This document shows, piece by piece, positions 19,322 through 27,541 of a stretch of DNA of 32,244 nucleotides. Under the pieces are notes generated by a model. The model ran no database searches and was not told the origin of the DNA. It saw only the letters and a list, made by a program, of their open reading frames with translations. The stretch is from a virus. The DNA lies in the IMG/VR virus record IMGVR_UViG_3300031952_000086, positions 1 through 32,244 of that record; one strand, given 5' to 3'. The first letter of the stretch is position 1. Each line of letters starts with the position of its first letter. Made by a program: the position numbers and the translations under genes.

Positions 19322-19768
19322 ATGGCTATAAAAAACTATACCTCTGAAGTCACAGTCAACAAGAGCGTCCAACATATAGAAGACCGTCTGGTAAAGGTCG
19401 GGGCATTTAATATCTTAAAAGAGTACTCAGAAGGTGAGCTTTCAGGAATTTGTTTTATCATAAAAACAAATAACAAAGAAGTACCTTTCAAGTTACCTTC
19501 CAAGGTCAAAAACGTTGAAAATTATTTAGCTTCAAAGGTTAAAAAAAGACGGTCAGGTACTCTGAACAAAATAAAGAACCAAGCAGCCAGGACCGCCTGG
19601 AAGCTACTTTCTGACTGGGTTGATATCCAGGTCAGTCTTATTGAATTGGACCAGGCTGAGCCTTTAGAGGTTTTTCTTCCATATGCATATGATTACCAGA
19701 AGAAACAGACCTTTTTCGATCGTATTAAATCCGGAAACTTTCAGCTTTTAGAACATAAGGATAAATAA
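19322..19768 (+). CDS. Conserved phage hypothetical
   Basis: A 148-residue protein with the stretch TAWKLLSDWVDIQVSLIELD followed by EVFLPYAYD. From memory, this pattern is common in phage and plasmid hypothetical proteins of about this length, but I cannot give a function. It lies in the coupled run of small genes, 1 bp before the next one. Confidence 0.6.
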   Translation: MAIKNYTSEVTVNKSVQHIEDRLVKVGAFNILKEYSEGELSGICFIIKTNNKEVPFKLPSKVKNVENYLASKVKKRRSGTLNKIKNQAARTAWKLLSDWVDIQVSLIELDQAEPLEVFLPYAYDYQKKQTFFDRIKSGNFQLLEHKDK

Positions 19769-19769
19769 C

Positions 19770-20051
19770 ATGGGGGGCACAAACGAAAAAACAATAAACG
19801 GCCTCAGGTATCACGAGGATAACGGTAACGTACATTTTCATGATGATCCCAGATCTTTGAAATTCTGTATGGATAAAGTTGCTTTCGTTAAGGAGATGAA
19901 AAATGCTCTCAAAGACCTGTCTAATCAGGATGGTGTTATAAACATAGACGGTAATAATTTTAGTACACTTATTATCGGAAAAATAAACAAAGCCTACTTC
20001 ATTACTGTTCCTGACCTACTCACAGAAGAAACTATTAAAAACTTACTATAA
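19770..20051 (+). CDS. Phage hypothetical
   Basis: A 93-residue small acidic protein with several His residues near the N-terminus (YHEDNGNVHFHDD). It starts at 19770, directly after the previous stop, and continues the co-directional run. No family recognised. Confidence 0.5.
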   Translation: MGGTNEKTINGLRYHEDNGNVHFHDDPRSLKFCMDKVAFVKEMKNALKDLSNQDGVINIDGNNFSTLIIGKINKAYFITVPDLLTEETIKNLL

Positions 20052-20063
20052 AGAGGCCTTGTC

Positions 20064-20777
20064 ATGGCAACAGCGGCTGATTATGACATTATGAACGTGA
20101 GTTATACTGGGTCCATCTATTCCACTTTTCCTGTTAAATGGACGATACCGTCTGCTACAAATGTTACAGATGGTAATTATCTGTACCCAACAATAGATGA
20201 TTATAATACATGTATTAATAGCTCCTCTTATACAGTAAAATTTGCAGATGTACCATTAGTAGCAGATTATGTCCCGTTAAAAGAACCGGATGATACAGGA
20301 CCATACTATCATATTTATCCTCATATTCTACCTATCAACTGTACTGCTAGTATTTCTTTTAGTAATGAGTACACAATAGAAATTAATCCTGTAAATCCCA
20401 AAAAACTAAAATTACAAGACAATCTTCGAGTATCAGTAAAGACTCGAGCGGATTATTCCAATAATGTTTCCGACAATGAAAAAGCGGCTTTAGGAACTCT
20501 TCGGGAATATGTAACAGAGCTGGAATTCAGAAAGTATCTCAAATACGGATTTGTTCTGGTCAAAGGCATGAGCGGAAATGTCTATCAGGTCTATAAAAAC
20601 AAGGCACATACTCGAGTATGGAAAAATGGAAAGGTCATAGAAGAGATCTGTGTACGTTTAAAAGGTTTTGAAGCACCTCCTACAGATAATGTCATAGCTT
20701 TTAAGACTATGATTGAGGCTGATGAATCTGAATTTAAAAAACTAGGTAATGTCTATAATATGCAATATGCTGCTTAA
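20064..20777 (+). CDS. Conserved phage hypothetical
   Basis: A 237-residue protein with a low-charge, Tyr/Thr/Ser-rich N-terminal half and a distinct C-terminal half containing LKYGFVLVKGMSGNVYQVYK, VIEEICVRLK and a closing EFKKLGNVYN. The C-terminal half looks like a separate conserved domain of unknown role. A ribosome-binding site AAAGAGG precedes the ATG. Confidence 0.55.
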   Translation: MATAADYDIMNVSYTGSIYSTFPVKWTIPSATNVTDGNYLYPTIDDYNTCINSSSYTVKFADVPLVADYVPLKEPDDTGPYYHIYPHILPINCTASISFSNEYTIEINPVNPKKLKLQDNLRVSVKTRADYSNNVSDNEKAALGTLREYVTELEFRKYLKYGFVLVKGMSGNVYQVYKNKAHTRVWKNGKVIEEICVRLKGFEAPPTDNVIAFKTMIEADESEFKKLGNVYNMQYAA

Positions 20778-20793
20778 TTTAAGGAGATTTTTT

Positions 20794-21237
20794 ATGCCAC
20801 TACTATCAGAACAGTACAGACTCAATGAAAAAATAAATGAAGCTCAATTGGCTATTGGTAATCAAATATCTCAGATGGAGAGTAACCACAACAGCATCAA
20901 GGAACTTGAAACACTTAATGAAACTCTGAAAAAAAATCTAGAAAAAACCAAAGAAACCATGTACATCATGGAACAGCAAAGACTACATGTAAATGAAATA
21001 GTACGCCTTGCAGAAATGCATCTACCTCGATTAAGAGGTGCAACTAATAATGAATTAATAGAATCTGATGTAACTGAACTTAGTAAATGGATTAGCCGAG
21101 TGAAAACTATGGATGGGTATTTGAGTATAATAAATGCTTTTAAAAGAATGGAAACATATCGTCCCAAAGACGTGAAAAATCCTTATGCTCTTATACAGAA
21201 AATTATCATAGAAGGTCCGTTAAAGAAAAAATCTTAA
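20794..21237 (+). CDS. Coiled-coil hypothetical
   Basis: A 147-residue protein. I chose the ATG at 20794 (MPLLSEQYRL) because a strong AAGGAG lies upstream; an in-frame ATG at 20749 would sit inside the previous gene. Residues about 8-65 form a long heptad-like coiled coil (LETLNETLKKNLEKTKET), followed by a helical C-terminal half. It may be structural or an oligomeric adaptor. Confidence 0.6.
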   Translation: MPLLSEQYRLNEKINEAQLAIGNQISQMESNHNSIKELETLNETLKKNLEKTKETMYIMEQQRLHVNEIVRLAEMHLPRLRGATNNELIESDVTELSKWISRVKTMDGYLSIINAFKRMETYRPKDVKNPYALIQKIIIEGPLKKKS

Positions 21238-21253
21238 GGAGTTGTTTTTTCTG

Positions 21254-21507
21254 GTGAACTTTAAAACTATTCCAATACCATTAAAAATAGGTCTGAATCA
21301 TATCGATCTTCCGTCAGATTTTGAAATACTCAATATCATTAATTACAGGTCTGTCCCTCATATAGTCATCAATTATTCAGAAGAAGATACAATACGTTAC
21401 CCGCAATAGAAGGTAAATCAACTGTAGGCCATACCTATATAGGATCTTCTATTATATACAATGACTTATGTCCTGATCAACTTGTCCATATATGGTTAAA
21501 GAACTAA
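21254..21507 (+). pseudogene. Small phage gene broken by a one-base frameshift
   Basis: From a GTG at 21254 (upstream AAGGAG), a frame runs 51 codons to TAG at 21407, ending IRYPQ. A second frame, one base off, continues sensibly from about 21400 (AIEGKSTVGHTYIGSS, then CPDQLVHIWLKN) to TAA at 21505. The two join into one plausible protein of about 84 residues. A lost base near 21400 would explain it. It could also be two overlapping small genes or a sequencing error. The tail overlaps the next ATG at 21492. Confidence 0.5.
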
Positions 21508-21785
21508 CAAAAACAATAAAGATTTTACTGAAAAAAGAGGGCTATAAAGTCCTCAGTACTAAATATTTAAAAGAGTTTAATCTTTTGAATATTAATCTGG
21601 ATATTGTAGCTTCTAAATTTACTGGACTAAGAAATGCATTAACTGTTATAAAACAGATAACCGTAGAAGAGCCTGTCACAATAGGTCTACACTGGGACCT
21701 TATGTCTATAGCTAAAAAATACAAAAATAAGGCCCATCTTTTCAGTAATAGAAGTTTTATTATTGATTTAATGTCCGCTAAATAA
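21492..21785 (+). CDS. Phage hypothetical
   Basis: A 97-residue basic protein overlapping the end of the frameshifted gene by 16 bp. Predicted mostly helical with one beta segment (EEPVTIGLHWDLMSIA). No family recognised. Confidence 0.45.
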   Translation: MVKELTKTIKILLKKEGYKVLSTKYLKEFNLLNINLDIVASKFTGLRNALTVIKQITVEEPVTIGLHWDLMSIAKKYKNKAHLFSNRSFIIDLMSAK

Positions 21786-21876
21786 AGCTATCTTCTTTTT
21801 ATACAATGATTTAGGTGTTTTTGATAATCTTTTAATTTTTTAATCATAATTTACTTATTTTTTAGAAAGGTTAATT

Positions 21877-22362
21877 ATGTATAAAAAAATTACTGATTCA
21901 ATTGAAGTTCTGGCATCCAGTCTTGTGTTAGCTGAAATGACCCGGGAAAGAGCTCTTCAGATCATTGAGAAAGCTTCCCCGGAAGAACTTATTCAGGCCC
22001 TAAAAGGCATGAAAGCAATGCCTGGAGAGAAGACTGCCTTGGTTAAAGAGCTTCTTCTAGCTCTTGCTATAGCCATTCCTACACTGGCTCAGGAACCTGC
22101 TCAGGCTGCTGACCTGGCAAAAAAAATTGAAAATATCAAGACAGAATTCGTAAGCCAGGAAGGTAAAGATATTCCTGCCCAGGGAAGAATGACTATCCTT
22201 GTTGATGGTAAACCGAAAACTCTAGAAGCTATGAATGAACATCAGAAAAAAATGCTTGCTGTTATCAGTAAAACCCTGGCTGGTTATAAAGGTCAGCCTC
22301 CCGCTGAATATAACGTGATTGCTCGGGCTTTGGTAAGTATGTACGAAAGAGGCGGAAAATAA
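21877..22362 (+). CDS. Hypothetical helical protein
   Basis: A 161-residue Ala/Glu/Lys-rich helical protein with an AGAAAGG site. It contains MTILVDGKPKTLEAMNEHQ near the middle and no signal peptide; the Ala-rich segment (LLALAIAIPTLAQ) is internal. Base composition is slightly GC-richer than its neighbours. It precedes a long inverted repeat at 22414. Function unknown. Confidence 0.55.
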   Translation: MYKKITDSIEVLASSLVLAEMTRERALQIIEKASPEELIQALKGMKAMPGEKTALVKELLLALAIAIPTLAQEPAQAADLAKKIENIKTEFVSQEGKDIPAQGRMTILVDGKPKTLEAMNEHQKKMLAVISKTLAGYKGQPPAEYNVIARALVSMYERGGK

Positions 22363-22413
22363 GAAATACTTCTTTAGGTCTTGAAACAGACGTCCCAAAA
22401 TCAGCGTTGTATA

Positions 22414-22465
22414 AAGTAGCTGACCTATTGAACAACTACTTTCTTGTTCAATAGGTCAGCTACTT
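22414..22465. repeat. 22-bp perfect inverted repeat at a convergent gene end
   Basis: Arms 22414-22435 and 22444-22465 are perfect reverse complements separated by 8 bp. The right arm encodes the last residues of the minus-strand AcrVA2-like gene (QVADLLNK), so the coding sequence itself has been copied inverted downstream of its stop. It could act as a bidirectional terminator, though no T run follows on either strand. Confidence 0.8.
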
Positions 22466-23450
22466 GGGGCCCTTTATCATAATCTTCTATCCAGATGACC
22501 TCTGATTTTTTATTGTCCTCTTTCTCACTGCCATACCATTGAGCTCTCCAATGCCCGGAAACCCTAACCCTATAAGCTAATTTCCAGGCCCCTATACTGC
22601 CGGCTTTCTGTAAATCTTTTGATTCCTCTAAATTTTCTTTTAAAGTCGATCCGGCCACAAATAACCGGTATTGATTTGATTTCTCTAACCGCTGTTCCAG
22701 TTTTCTTTTCTTCGCAGGAGACTTAAGTTCAGCCAGCTTCTTATTAAAATCAATAGGATCTTGAGTTATTATGTCAGTATTCTTACTGGTAAGATACAGC
22801 AGGACATTAAAAACAAAACTAGTAAATTCCTCTGTGTAATCTAAATTTTTTATGGTTTTACCCTGTAAATATCCCCCATCTTTCATATTATTTTTTATAT
22901 AATTTCGAGCTATGTCCATTAATTTCCCTGAAGGAATTTCCAGCCTAAAGTAATAAGTCGTATCATTAAACGGTATTTTTAAAGTGGGCTTCAATAAAGA
23001 ACAGGCCATTATCCTGATCTTTTTATATTCTCCAGTATCATTGAAAAAAATATAAAATCCATGAATAGGCACAGTCGACCCATCTATGTCTTTAATACTG
23101 AAAAGTCCAGAATCTATCTGGATAAATATTTCCCGGAAAGGGGATTTCAGATAATAGGAATCAATATTCAGGTTTGTCTTAGCCAGTCTTCTTGCAAGTT
23201 CCGGCATTATATAATAAATCTTACTGCCACCCTGATCCATATTGAATAAATGAAAATAAATATTCAGAAAATTAGCTGCATTTGCCGGGTCTTTTACAGG
23301 TTCAGGTATGATTTCTCTGCAGAAGTCCTCATAAGACGGTTCAGGACCTAAAGCTGTAATTACTTTTTCTACCAGCCAGTCGAATTCTGAAACCTTTTTA
23401 AGGTAATTTACTGCAGCTTCATAATGTGTTTTAAGTATGAAATGTGTCAT
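22425..23450 (-). CDS. AcrVA2-like protein (possible anti-CRISPR family member)
   Basis: A 341-residue protein resembling, in order and spacing, the AcrVA2 family (AcrVA2 is an inhibitor of Cas12a biogenesis; the core domain is widespread in phages and plasmids). Shared features as I read them: an early Leu-rich region, an 'IYYIMPELARRLAKT' segment, a 'PFREIFIQIDSG...GFYIFFND' strand pair, a later helix 'FTSFVFNVLLYLTS', and a C-terminal 'RVSGHWRAQWYG...WIEDYDKGP' block like the HWHxYW...RW region of AcrVA2. The match is from memory and weak in identity, and homologues in phages may have other roles. It is the last gene of a three-gene minus-strand set. Confidence 0.45.
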   Translation of the reverse strand: MTHFILKTHYEAAVNYLKKVSEFDWLVEKVITALGPEPSYEDFCREIIPEPVKDPANAANFLNIYFHLFNMDQGGSKIYYIMPELARRLAKTNLNIDSYYLKSPFREIFIQIDSGLFSIKDIDGSTVPIHGFYIFFNDTGEYKKIRIMACSLLKPTLKIPFNDTTYYFRLEIPSGKLMDIARNYIKNNMKDGGYLQGKTIKNLDYTEEFTSFVFNVLLYLTSKNTDIITQDPIDFNKKLAELKSPAKKRKLEQRLEKSNQYRLFVAGSTLKENLEESKDLQKAGSIGAWKLAYRVRVSGHWRAQWYGSEKEDNKKSEVIWIEDYDKGPQVADLLNKKVVVQ

Positions 23451-23456
23451 TGTATC

Positions 23457-23696
23457 TCAATAATGAGAACTTTTACCATCATTTTCACCGGTCAGGTTTC
23501 CATACTCACTATCAGGTCTGTCGTATTCAGAGGAATCGTGTAAGATATCTTCTTTTACGATAGCCTCATGTATGTTATCTTGATGCTGTTTATAATAAAT
23601 TTGCATCATTTTTCTATCTTGGTAATTAATTACCAGGAGAAAAACAAAACCACTAATAAATAAAATACCAAGAATACATAACAAAAATGTTTGCAC
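23457..23696 (-). CDS. Small membrane-anchored protein
   Basis: A 79-residue protein with an N-terminal hydrophobic span (residues about 3-24, LLCILGILFISGFVFLLVI) and a hydrophilic, acidic tail. The start is a GTG at 23696 with AGGAG nine bases upstream, which decides the start. It sits 6 bp before the AcrVA2-like gene in the same operon. Spanin-like proteins look similar, but no lipobox or partner is seen. Confidence 0.55.
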   Translation of the reverse strand: MQTFLLCILGILFISGFVFLLVINYQDRKMMQIYYKQHQDNIHEAIVKEDILHDSSEYDRPDSEYGNLTGENDGKSSHY

Positions 23697-23757
23697 AATA
23701 AGACACTCCTGCTAAAAAATAGCTCTTAATATAATTATACGAAAATTAAGGCTGAAA

Positions 23758-24384
23758 CTAAAGTTTTTTTATAGTCAGCTCTGCTTTATCTGCGGAATAA
23801 ACCAAAGGAATGACACCAGACTGCTTTAATTCGTCCAATGCATGAGGTTCGTAAGAAGAACATACTGTCACCGGTTGTACATATTTATATAAATGATAAT
23901 GCAACATAAGTCTATGATGCAGCTCATATTTAGCTATCTGACCGATGAGGTCATGCCTGCCCTGGCCTTTTTTAACTTCAACCGGATAAACAGTTTCTTT
24001 GCCCATGAAGACCATGTCAACAAAGCCGTAAGGAGGACAAGGCTGTTCTATATTATACAAATATAAATCGTCATTAAGAATATCTTGAATAATTGTTTTT
24101 TTGTCATTTATTTTTCTTACTAAGTCTTTTTGACGCATAGATTCAGGTTCAGGGTTTCCTTTTACAGACCCAGCTAATTCACTGATCCATGACCTTTTAG
24201 ACACGTCCCCAGACGATATGGAATCCCTTATCCTTTTCAGCTCCATGAACTGGTATGATTCTAAAGAATTCTTGGAACCTTTCGTCTTAAACTCGTCTTG
24301 TAATACATTATAAAAGAACTTAGTTTGAGGCAAATTACCTAATAAATAAGCATAATAGCACTTAAAGAAAAGAGTTTCTATCAT
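23758..24384 (-). CDS. PD-(D/E)XK nuclease-like protein
   Basis: A 208-residue protein starting at the ATG at 24384 (a GTG two codons earlier is possible). It shows the PD-(D/E)XK core: D123 in GFVDMVFMG, E136-V-K138 in YPVEVKKGQ, and a following helix HDLIGQIAKYE with the conserved Gln/Tyr. It probably cleaves or binds DNA or RNA as a metal-dependent nuclease. It leads a minus-strand operon with a membrane protein and the AcrVA2-like gene. The substrate is unknown; a role in host DNA attack or recombination is possible. Confidence 0.6.
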   Translation of the reverse strand: MIETLFFKCYYAYLLGNLPQTKFFYNVLQDEFKTKGSKNSLESYQFMELKRIRDSISSGDVSKRSWISELAGSVKGNPEPESMRQKDLVRKINDKKTIIQDILNDDLYLYNIEQPCPPYGFVDMVFMGKETVYPVEVKKGQGRHDLIGQIAKYELHHRLMLHYHLYKYVQPVTVCSSYEPHALDELKQSGVIPLVYSADKAELTIKKL

Positions 24385-24424
24385 ACACACATAAAAAAAA
24401 TTAATAAAGAATTACAACTCTCGT

Positions 24425-24453
24425 TTAACAAAGAGACCAGAAAGTTGTATAAT
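24425..24453 (+). promoter_or_regulatory. Promoter for the nicotinamidase/phospho-signalling genes
   Basis: TTAACA (24425-24430), a 17-bp spacer, then TATAAT (24448-24453) preceded by TTG. This is a near-consensus sigma70 promoter about 50 bp before the nicotinamidase ATG. It shares the TGTATAAT string with the promoters at 10820 and 31033. A GGTA/TACC hairpin follows in the leader (about 24457-24470). Confidence 0.7.
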
Positions 24454-24505
24454 TAGGTATTGAAGTACCCTAAAGACAGCTAAAAACTAAACAAAAGGAC
24501 ATGAA

Positions 24506-25315
24506 ATGGCTTCAAAACAGAAAGTGTGTCTGCTCGCAATCGACCCGCAAAATGATTTTGTAGGCCGAAATGGAGGTTCGCTTGTCGTGGTCAATGCCAT
24601 CGGTGATATGGATAGGCTATCAAAAATGACTGATAGAAATGGTCCTGATATTGATGATATCCAGATTACTTTGGATTCACACTACCACTACCACATAGCT
24701 CATTCATGTTTCTGGCTGGATAAGGCAGGTAATCACCCGAAACCGTTCACGGTCATACTCGAAGACTCTATTAAAAACGGTGACTTCCGGGCAACCAATC
24801 CTGAACACCAGGACTGGGCCAATTATTACATCAGTCAACTAGGGGCACAGAAAAAGTTTGCCCTGGTAGTTTGGGAGGACCATTGTATAATCGGCTCTTC
24901 AGGGCAATGTATCGACCCGGCTTTTTTTGCTGCTGTCACCAAATGGGAAACCAAGTATTTTGCCATGGCTCCTCGAACGACCAAAGGATCAAATCCTTTT
25001 ACCGAACATTACGGTGCGGTCAAAGCAGAAGTCGAACATCCCGATGACCCCAAAACCCGGCTCAATACCAGACTCATCGATACGCTCAAAGCCTACGACA
25101 TTCTGCTTCTGAGCGGTGAAGCTCTGTCACATTGCGTGGCTACAACTATCCGGCAGATTGCTGACGAGTTCAGCGACGATCAGATCAAGAAGTTCGTCCT
25201 CCTTGAAGACGCTTGCTCCAATGTGACCGGTTTTGAAAAACAGGGCGAAGACTTTGTCAACGAAATGGTTGGCAGAGGAATGAAAATCGCCAAAACAACC
25301 ACTTTTTTCAAATAA
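24506..25315 (+). CDS. Nicotinamidase / isochorismatase-family amidase
   Basis: A 269-residue cysteine hydrolase of the PncA type, converting nicotinamide to nicotinate in NAD salvage. The catalytic triad is D13 (AIDPQNDF), K160 (TTKGSNPFTEHYGA) and C210 (GEALSHCVATT). Metal ligands are D57, H59 and H63 or H66 in LDSHYHYHIAH. VVWEDHCIIG matches the 'WPDHC' signature. The gene is GC-richer than the tail genes, which suggests more recent acquisition. It is first in a plus-strand series with vWA, PP2C and kinase genes. The phage may use it to manage NAD pools or bypass NAD-depleting defences; that is inference. Confidence 0.85.
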   Translation: MASKQKVCLLAIDPQNDFVGRNGGSLVVVNAIGDMDRLSKMTDRNGPDIDDIQITLDSHYHYHIAHSCFWLDKAGNHPKPFTVILEDSIKNGDFRATNPEHQDWANYYISQLGAQKKFALVVWEDHCIIGSSGQCIDPAFFAAVTKWETKYFAMAPRTTKGSNPFTEHYGAVKAEVEHPDDPKTRLNTRLIDTLKAYDILLLSGEALSHCVATTIRQIADEFSDDQIKKFVLLEDACSNVTGFEKQGEDFVNEMVGRGMKIAKTTTFFK

Positions 25316-25330
25316 TATCAGCCTGATATT
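25314..25330. other. Short palindrome at the nicotinamidase/vWA junction
   Basis: The 7-bp arms AATATCA and TGATATT surround a GCC loop, overlapping the nicotinamidase stop. No T run follows. It is more like an mRNA hairpin or operator than a terminator, and sits just before the ribosome-binding site of the vWA gene. Confidence 0.4.
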
Positions 25331-25350
25331 ATACTGGAAGGAAAAAAATT

Positions 25351-26124
25351 ATGCCAAAACTTGCAGGTCTTTCTCTTACTGATGTCAACAAGACTCTCAG
25401 TGGTTTCGGGTACACCAGTATGTCGGTCGATAAACTGGGTGCTTCTGAATACACTCTCGTGGGTATAGTCGTTGACAAGACCGGTTCTGTTTCTCCTTTT
25501 AAAGATCAGCTCGAAGACATGCTTGCTCTGAGTCTGGAATCTTGCAAAAAATCGCCCCGGGCGTTAAATCTCGTTGCCCGATCAACTGCTTTCAATGCAA
25601 CCTTCGGAAAAGTCGATATCGAAGAAATACACGGCTTTACTTCTCTGTCTGCCATTGATACCACGAAATTCAAAGGCACGATCGAGCCTGATGGCGGGAC
25701 CCCACTTTTCGATGCCACTCTGGAAGCTGTCGAAGCCTTGTACGATTACGGTAAAAAACTTTACCAAAAACAAATCCTCTCGAACGCCATATTATTTGTC
25801 ATCACAGACGGCGATGACAATGCATCGGTCAAGGCCGCCAACAAGCCTGAAAAAATCAAGGAGGTCTTGGATAAGATCAGGAATGAAGAAATTCTTGAAT
25901 CTGTCCGGGTCATTCTTATTGGCATCAATGATACCGAGGCCTACATGAAACAACGGCTTGATGAGTTCATGAAAAAAGGTGGTCTGAGCGAGTACGTCTC
26001 CGTGGGTGATGCCACGAAGGGCAAACTGGCTAAATTAGCTCAGTTTGTCAGTCAAAGCACTTCGTCACAGTCTCAGGCCCTCGGTTCTGGTGGAGTATCA
26101 CAGCCGGTCGATTTCACGTTCTAA
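25351..26124 (+). CDS. vWA-domain protein (TerY-like)
   Basis: A 257-residue von Willebrand A domain protein with a metal-binding MIDAS site: D42-x-T44-x-S46 in VVDKTGSVS (Thr in the first Ser position), T117 in DGGTPLFD and D153 in ITDGDDN. It is cytoplasmic, with a Ser/Gln-rich tail. It is followed by PP2C and kinase genes, an arrangement like the TerY-P triads (vWA, PP2C, kinase) linked to bacterial stress and defence. It is GC-richer than neighbouring phage genes, like the nicotinamidase. It probably scaffolds a regulated complex. Confidence 0.8.
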   Translation: MPKLAGLSLTDVNKTLSGFGYTSMSVDKLGASEYTLVGIVVDKTGSVSPFKDQLEDMLALSLESCKKSPRALNLVARSTAFNATFGKVDIEEIHGFTSLSAIDTTKFKGTIEPDGGTPLFDATLEAVEALYDYGKKLYQKQILSNAILFVITDGDDNASVKAANKPEKIKEVLDKIRNEEILESVRVILIGINDTEAYMKQRLDEFMKKGGLSEYVSVGDATKGKLAKLAQFVSQSTSSQSQALGSGGVSQPVDFTF

Positions 26125-26142
26125 AACCAAAAAAGGTATATA

Positions 26143-26967
26143 ATGAACTCCGATTCTTACTTCGAAATAGGGTGTGCCCATAATGTCTGTCAGGACTATG
26201 CCCTTAATGGCAGTTATGAAGATATGATTTATGGCATTGTCTCTGATGGATGTTCATCGGCCCCCTTTTCGGAGATCGGGGCACAAGTACTCTGTCATGT
26301 AGCTAAACATTATCTGGTCACTTTTTATAGATCAGGCCTTTTTATCAATAGTGATAAAAACACCATAGCGAATACCCTTCGCTCTTGTATCATACAGAGA
26401 GCAGACGATATCAGAAAACTATATAACGTCCCTCAAAAAAGTCTACAGGCTACTCTCCTGATCACTTTTGCAATCAAAAACAGGGTCTTTGTTTTTGCCT
26501 GGGGAGATGGTGTTATCATCAAAAGAACAAAATTCCCCAGTCCGATTGCTCATTGTACAGAAATAATCCAGATCGATTACCCACCTTCCAATGCTCCAGT
26601 TTACCCGGTACTTGATTCAGTTGGGTATCTGGCAGAACACCCTGACACGCGTAAAAAAATCATCTCTTGTAGCAGTGATGGAAAAATATTGTCTGACTAT
26701 GACTTTACAGGAAACACACTGTTTTCTCCTTTTATTTTAATTGATGATAACATAACGTATATAACAATATGTACGGACGGACTTCTCAGCTATAAAAACA
26801 AGGACAAAGACCCTATAGCACACTATAAAATGGCTGCTGAAGTCACCGACTACGCATCCTCAACCGGAGTTTTTGTTGAACGGTGCATGAGATTTTTAAA
26901 AAGAAAAAATCTGAAAAACGGCACCACTCATTATGATGATGTTGCCTGTGCATCTTTAATTTTATAA
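26143..26967 (+). CDS. PP2C-family protein phosphatase
   Basis: A 274-residue metal-dependent Ser/Thr phosphatase. PP2C signatures are D18 in NVCQDYAL, D35-G36 in GIVSDGCSSA, the GDG loop at 121-123, D212-G213 in TICTDGLLS, and D265/D266 in HYDDVACASLIL. It would reverse phosphorylation by the kinase encoded at 27925. It starts 18 bp after the vWA gene with AAAAGG upstream and is followed within 12 bp by the next gene. Confidence 0.82.
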   Translation: MNSDSYFEIGCAHNVCQDYALNGSYEDMIYGIVSDGCSSAPFSEIGAQVLCHVAKHYLVTFYRSGLFINSDKNTIANTLRSCIIQRADDIRKLYNVPQKSLQATLLITFAIKNRVFVFAWGDGVIIKRTKFPSPIAHCTEIIQIDYPPSNAPVYPVLDSVGYLAEHPDTRKKIISCSSDGKILSDYDFTGNTLFSPFILIDDNITYITICTDGLLSYKNKDKDPIAHYKMAAEVTDYASSTGVFVERCMRFLKRKNLKNGTTHYDDVACASLIL

Positions 26968-26979
26968 AGGAGAATGTCT

Positions 26980-27504
26980 ATGTCCTTAGATTACAGTAAA
27001 GCCGATGAGTACATCAAAGCGTACCCTAAACACCCGTTCACTGCTTTTGATAAAGAAAATCCGAAATCGGGCATCACCAGCTCTTCCTATTGCAGAAGAC
27101 GAACAAAACTGCTCTCAGGAAAAGACACCAAAAGAGCAATTAACAATAACAGAGGAATTGATTACACTCTGCTGGATCAACTTTTTAAAAAAGCTCCTGA
27201 CATGACCTATTCAACGTTCCTGGAAAAACATCCTCATTTCAAAATCTCCGATGCCATGTTCTATAATCGTCGGAGACTAATTAATACTAGAAAGGGCTAC
27301 ACAAAAGCGGAAAAAAGAACCTTTACCAGAAGCACTAATAGCCTCTACATGACTGTCTGGTCAAAGCCCATCGAATCTTTAGGGACAGCTCAGGACATCC
27401 TTAAGGACCTTATCGAAACTCTTAACACCACTCAAAAACTCCGCTGGGAGCTGGTTGAGCTTAAAAGTCCGGCCTGTCTGGAAATTCGTCAAAGAACTCG
27501 TTAA
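26980..27504 (+). CDS. Two-repeat basic protein, possible DNA-binding
   Basis: A 174-residue basic protein. I chose the ATG at 26980, six bases after an in-frame ATG at 26974 that is too close to the AAAGGAG site. It contains two similar segments: YPKHPFTAFDKE followed by SSSYCRRRTKL, and APDMTYSTFLEKHP followed by DAMFYNRRRLI. These look like duplicated helix-turn-helix units ending in Arg-rich helices. Its place inside the vWA/PP2C/kinase series suggests a regulator or phosphorylation target. The family is not recognised. Confidence 0.5.
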   Translation: MSLDYSKADEYIKAYPKHPFTAFDKENPKSGITSSSYCRRRTKLLSGKDTKRAINNNRGIDYTLLDQLFKKAPDMTYSTFLEKHPHFKISDAMFYNRRRLINTRKGYTKAEKRTFTRSTNSLYMTVWSKPIESLGTAQDILKDLIETLNTTQKLRWELVELKSPACLEIRQRTR

Positions 27505-27541
27505 TGTGACCGTCAAAATTTATTAAAAAGAAAGGTTTTAT

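Noticed and set aside
23457-23696. Spanin or holin call for the small membrane protein
   Set aside because: One hydrophobic span only, no lipobox and no adjacent endolysin, so lysis function is unsupported.
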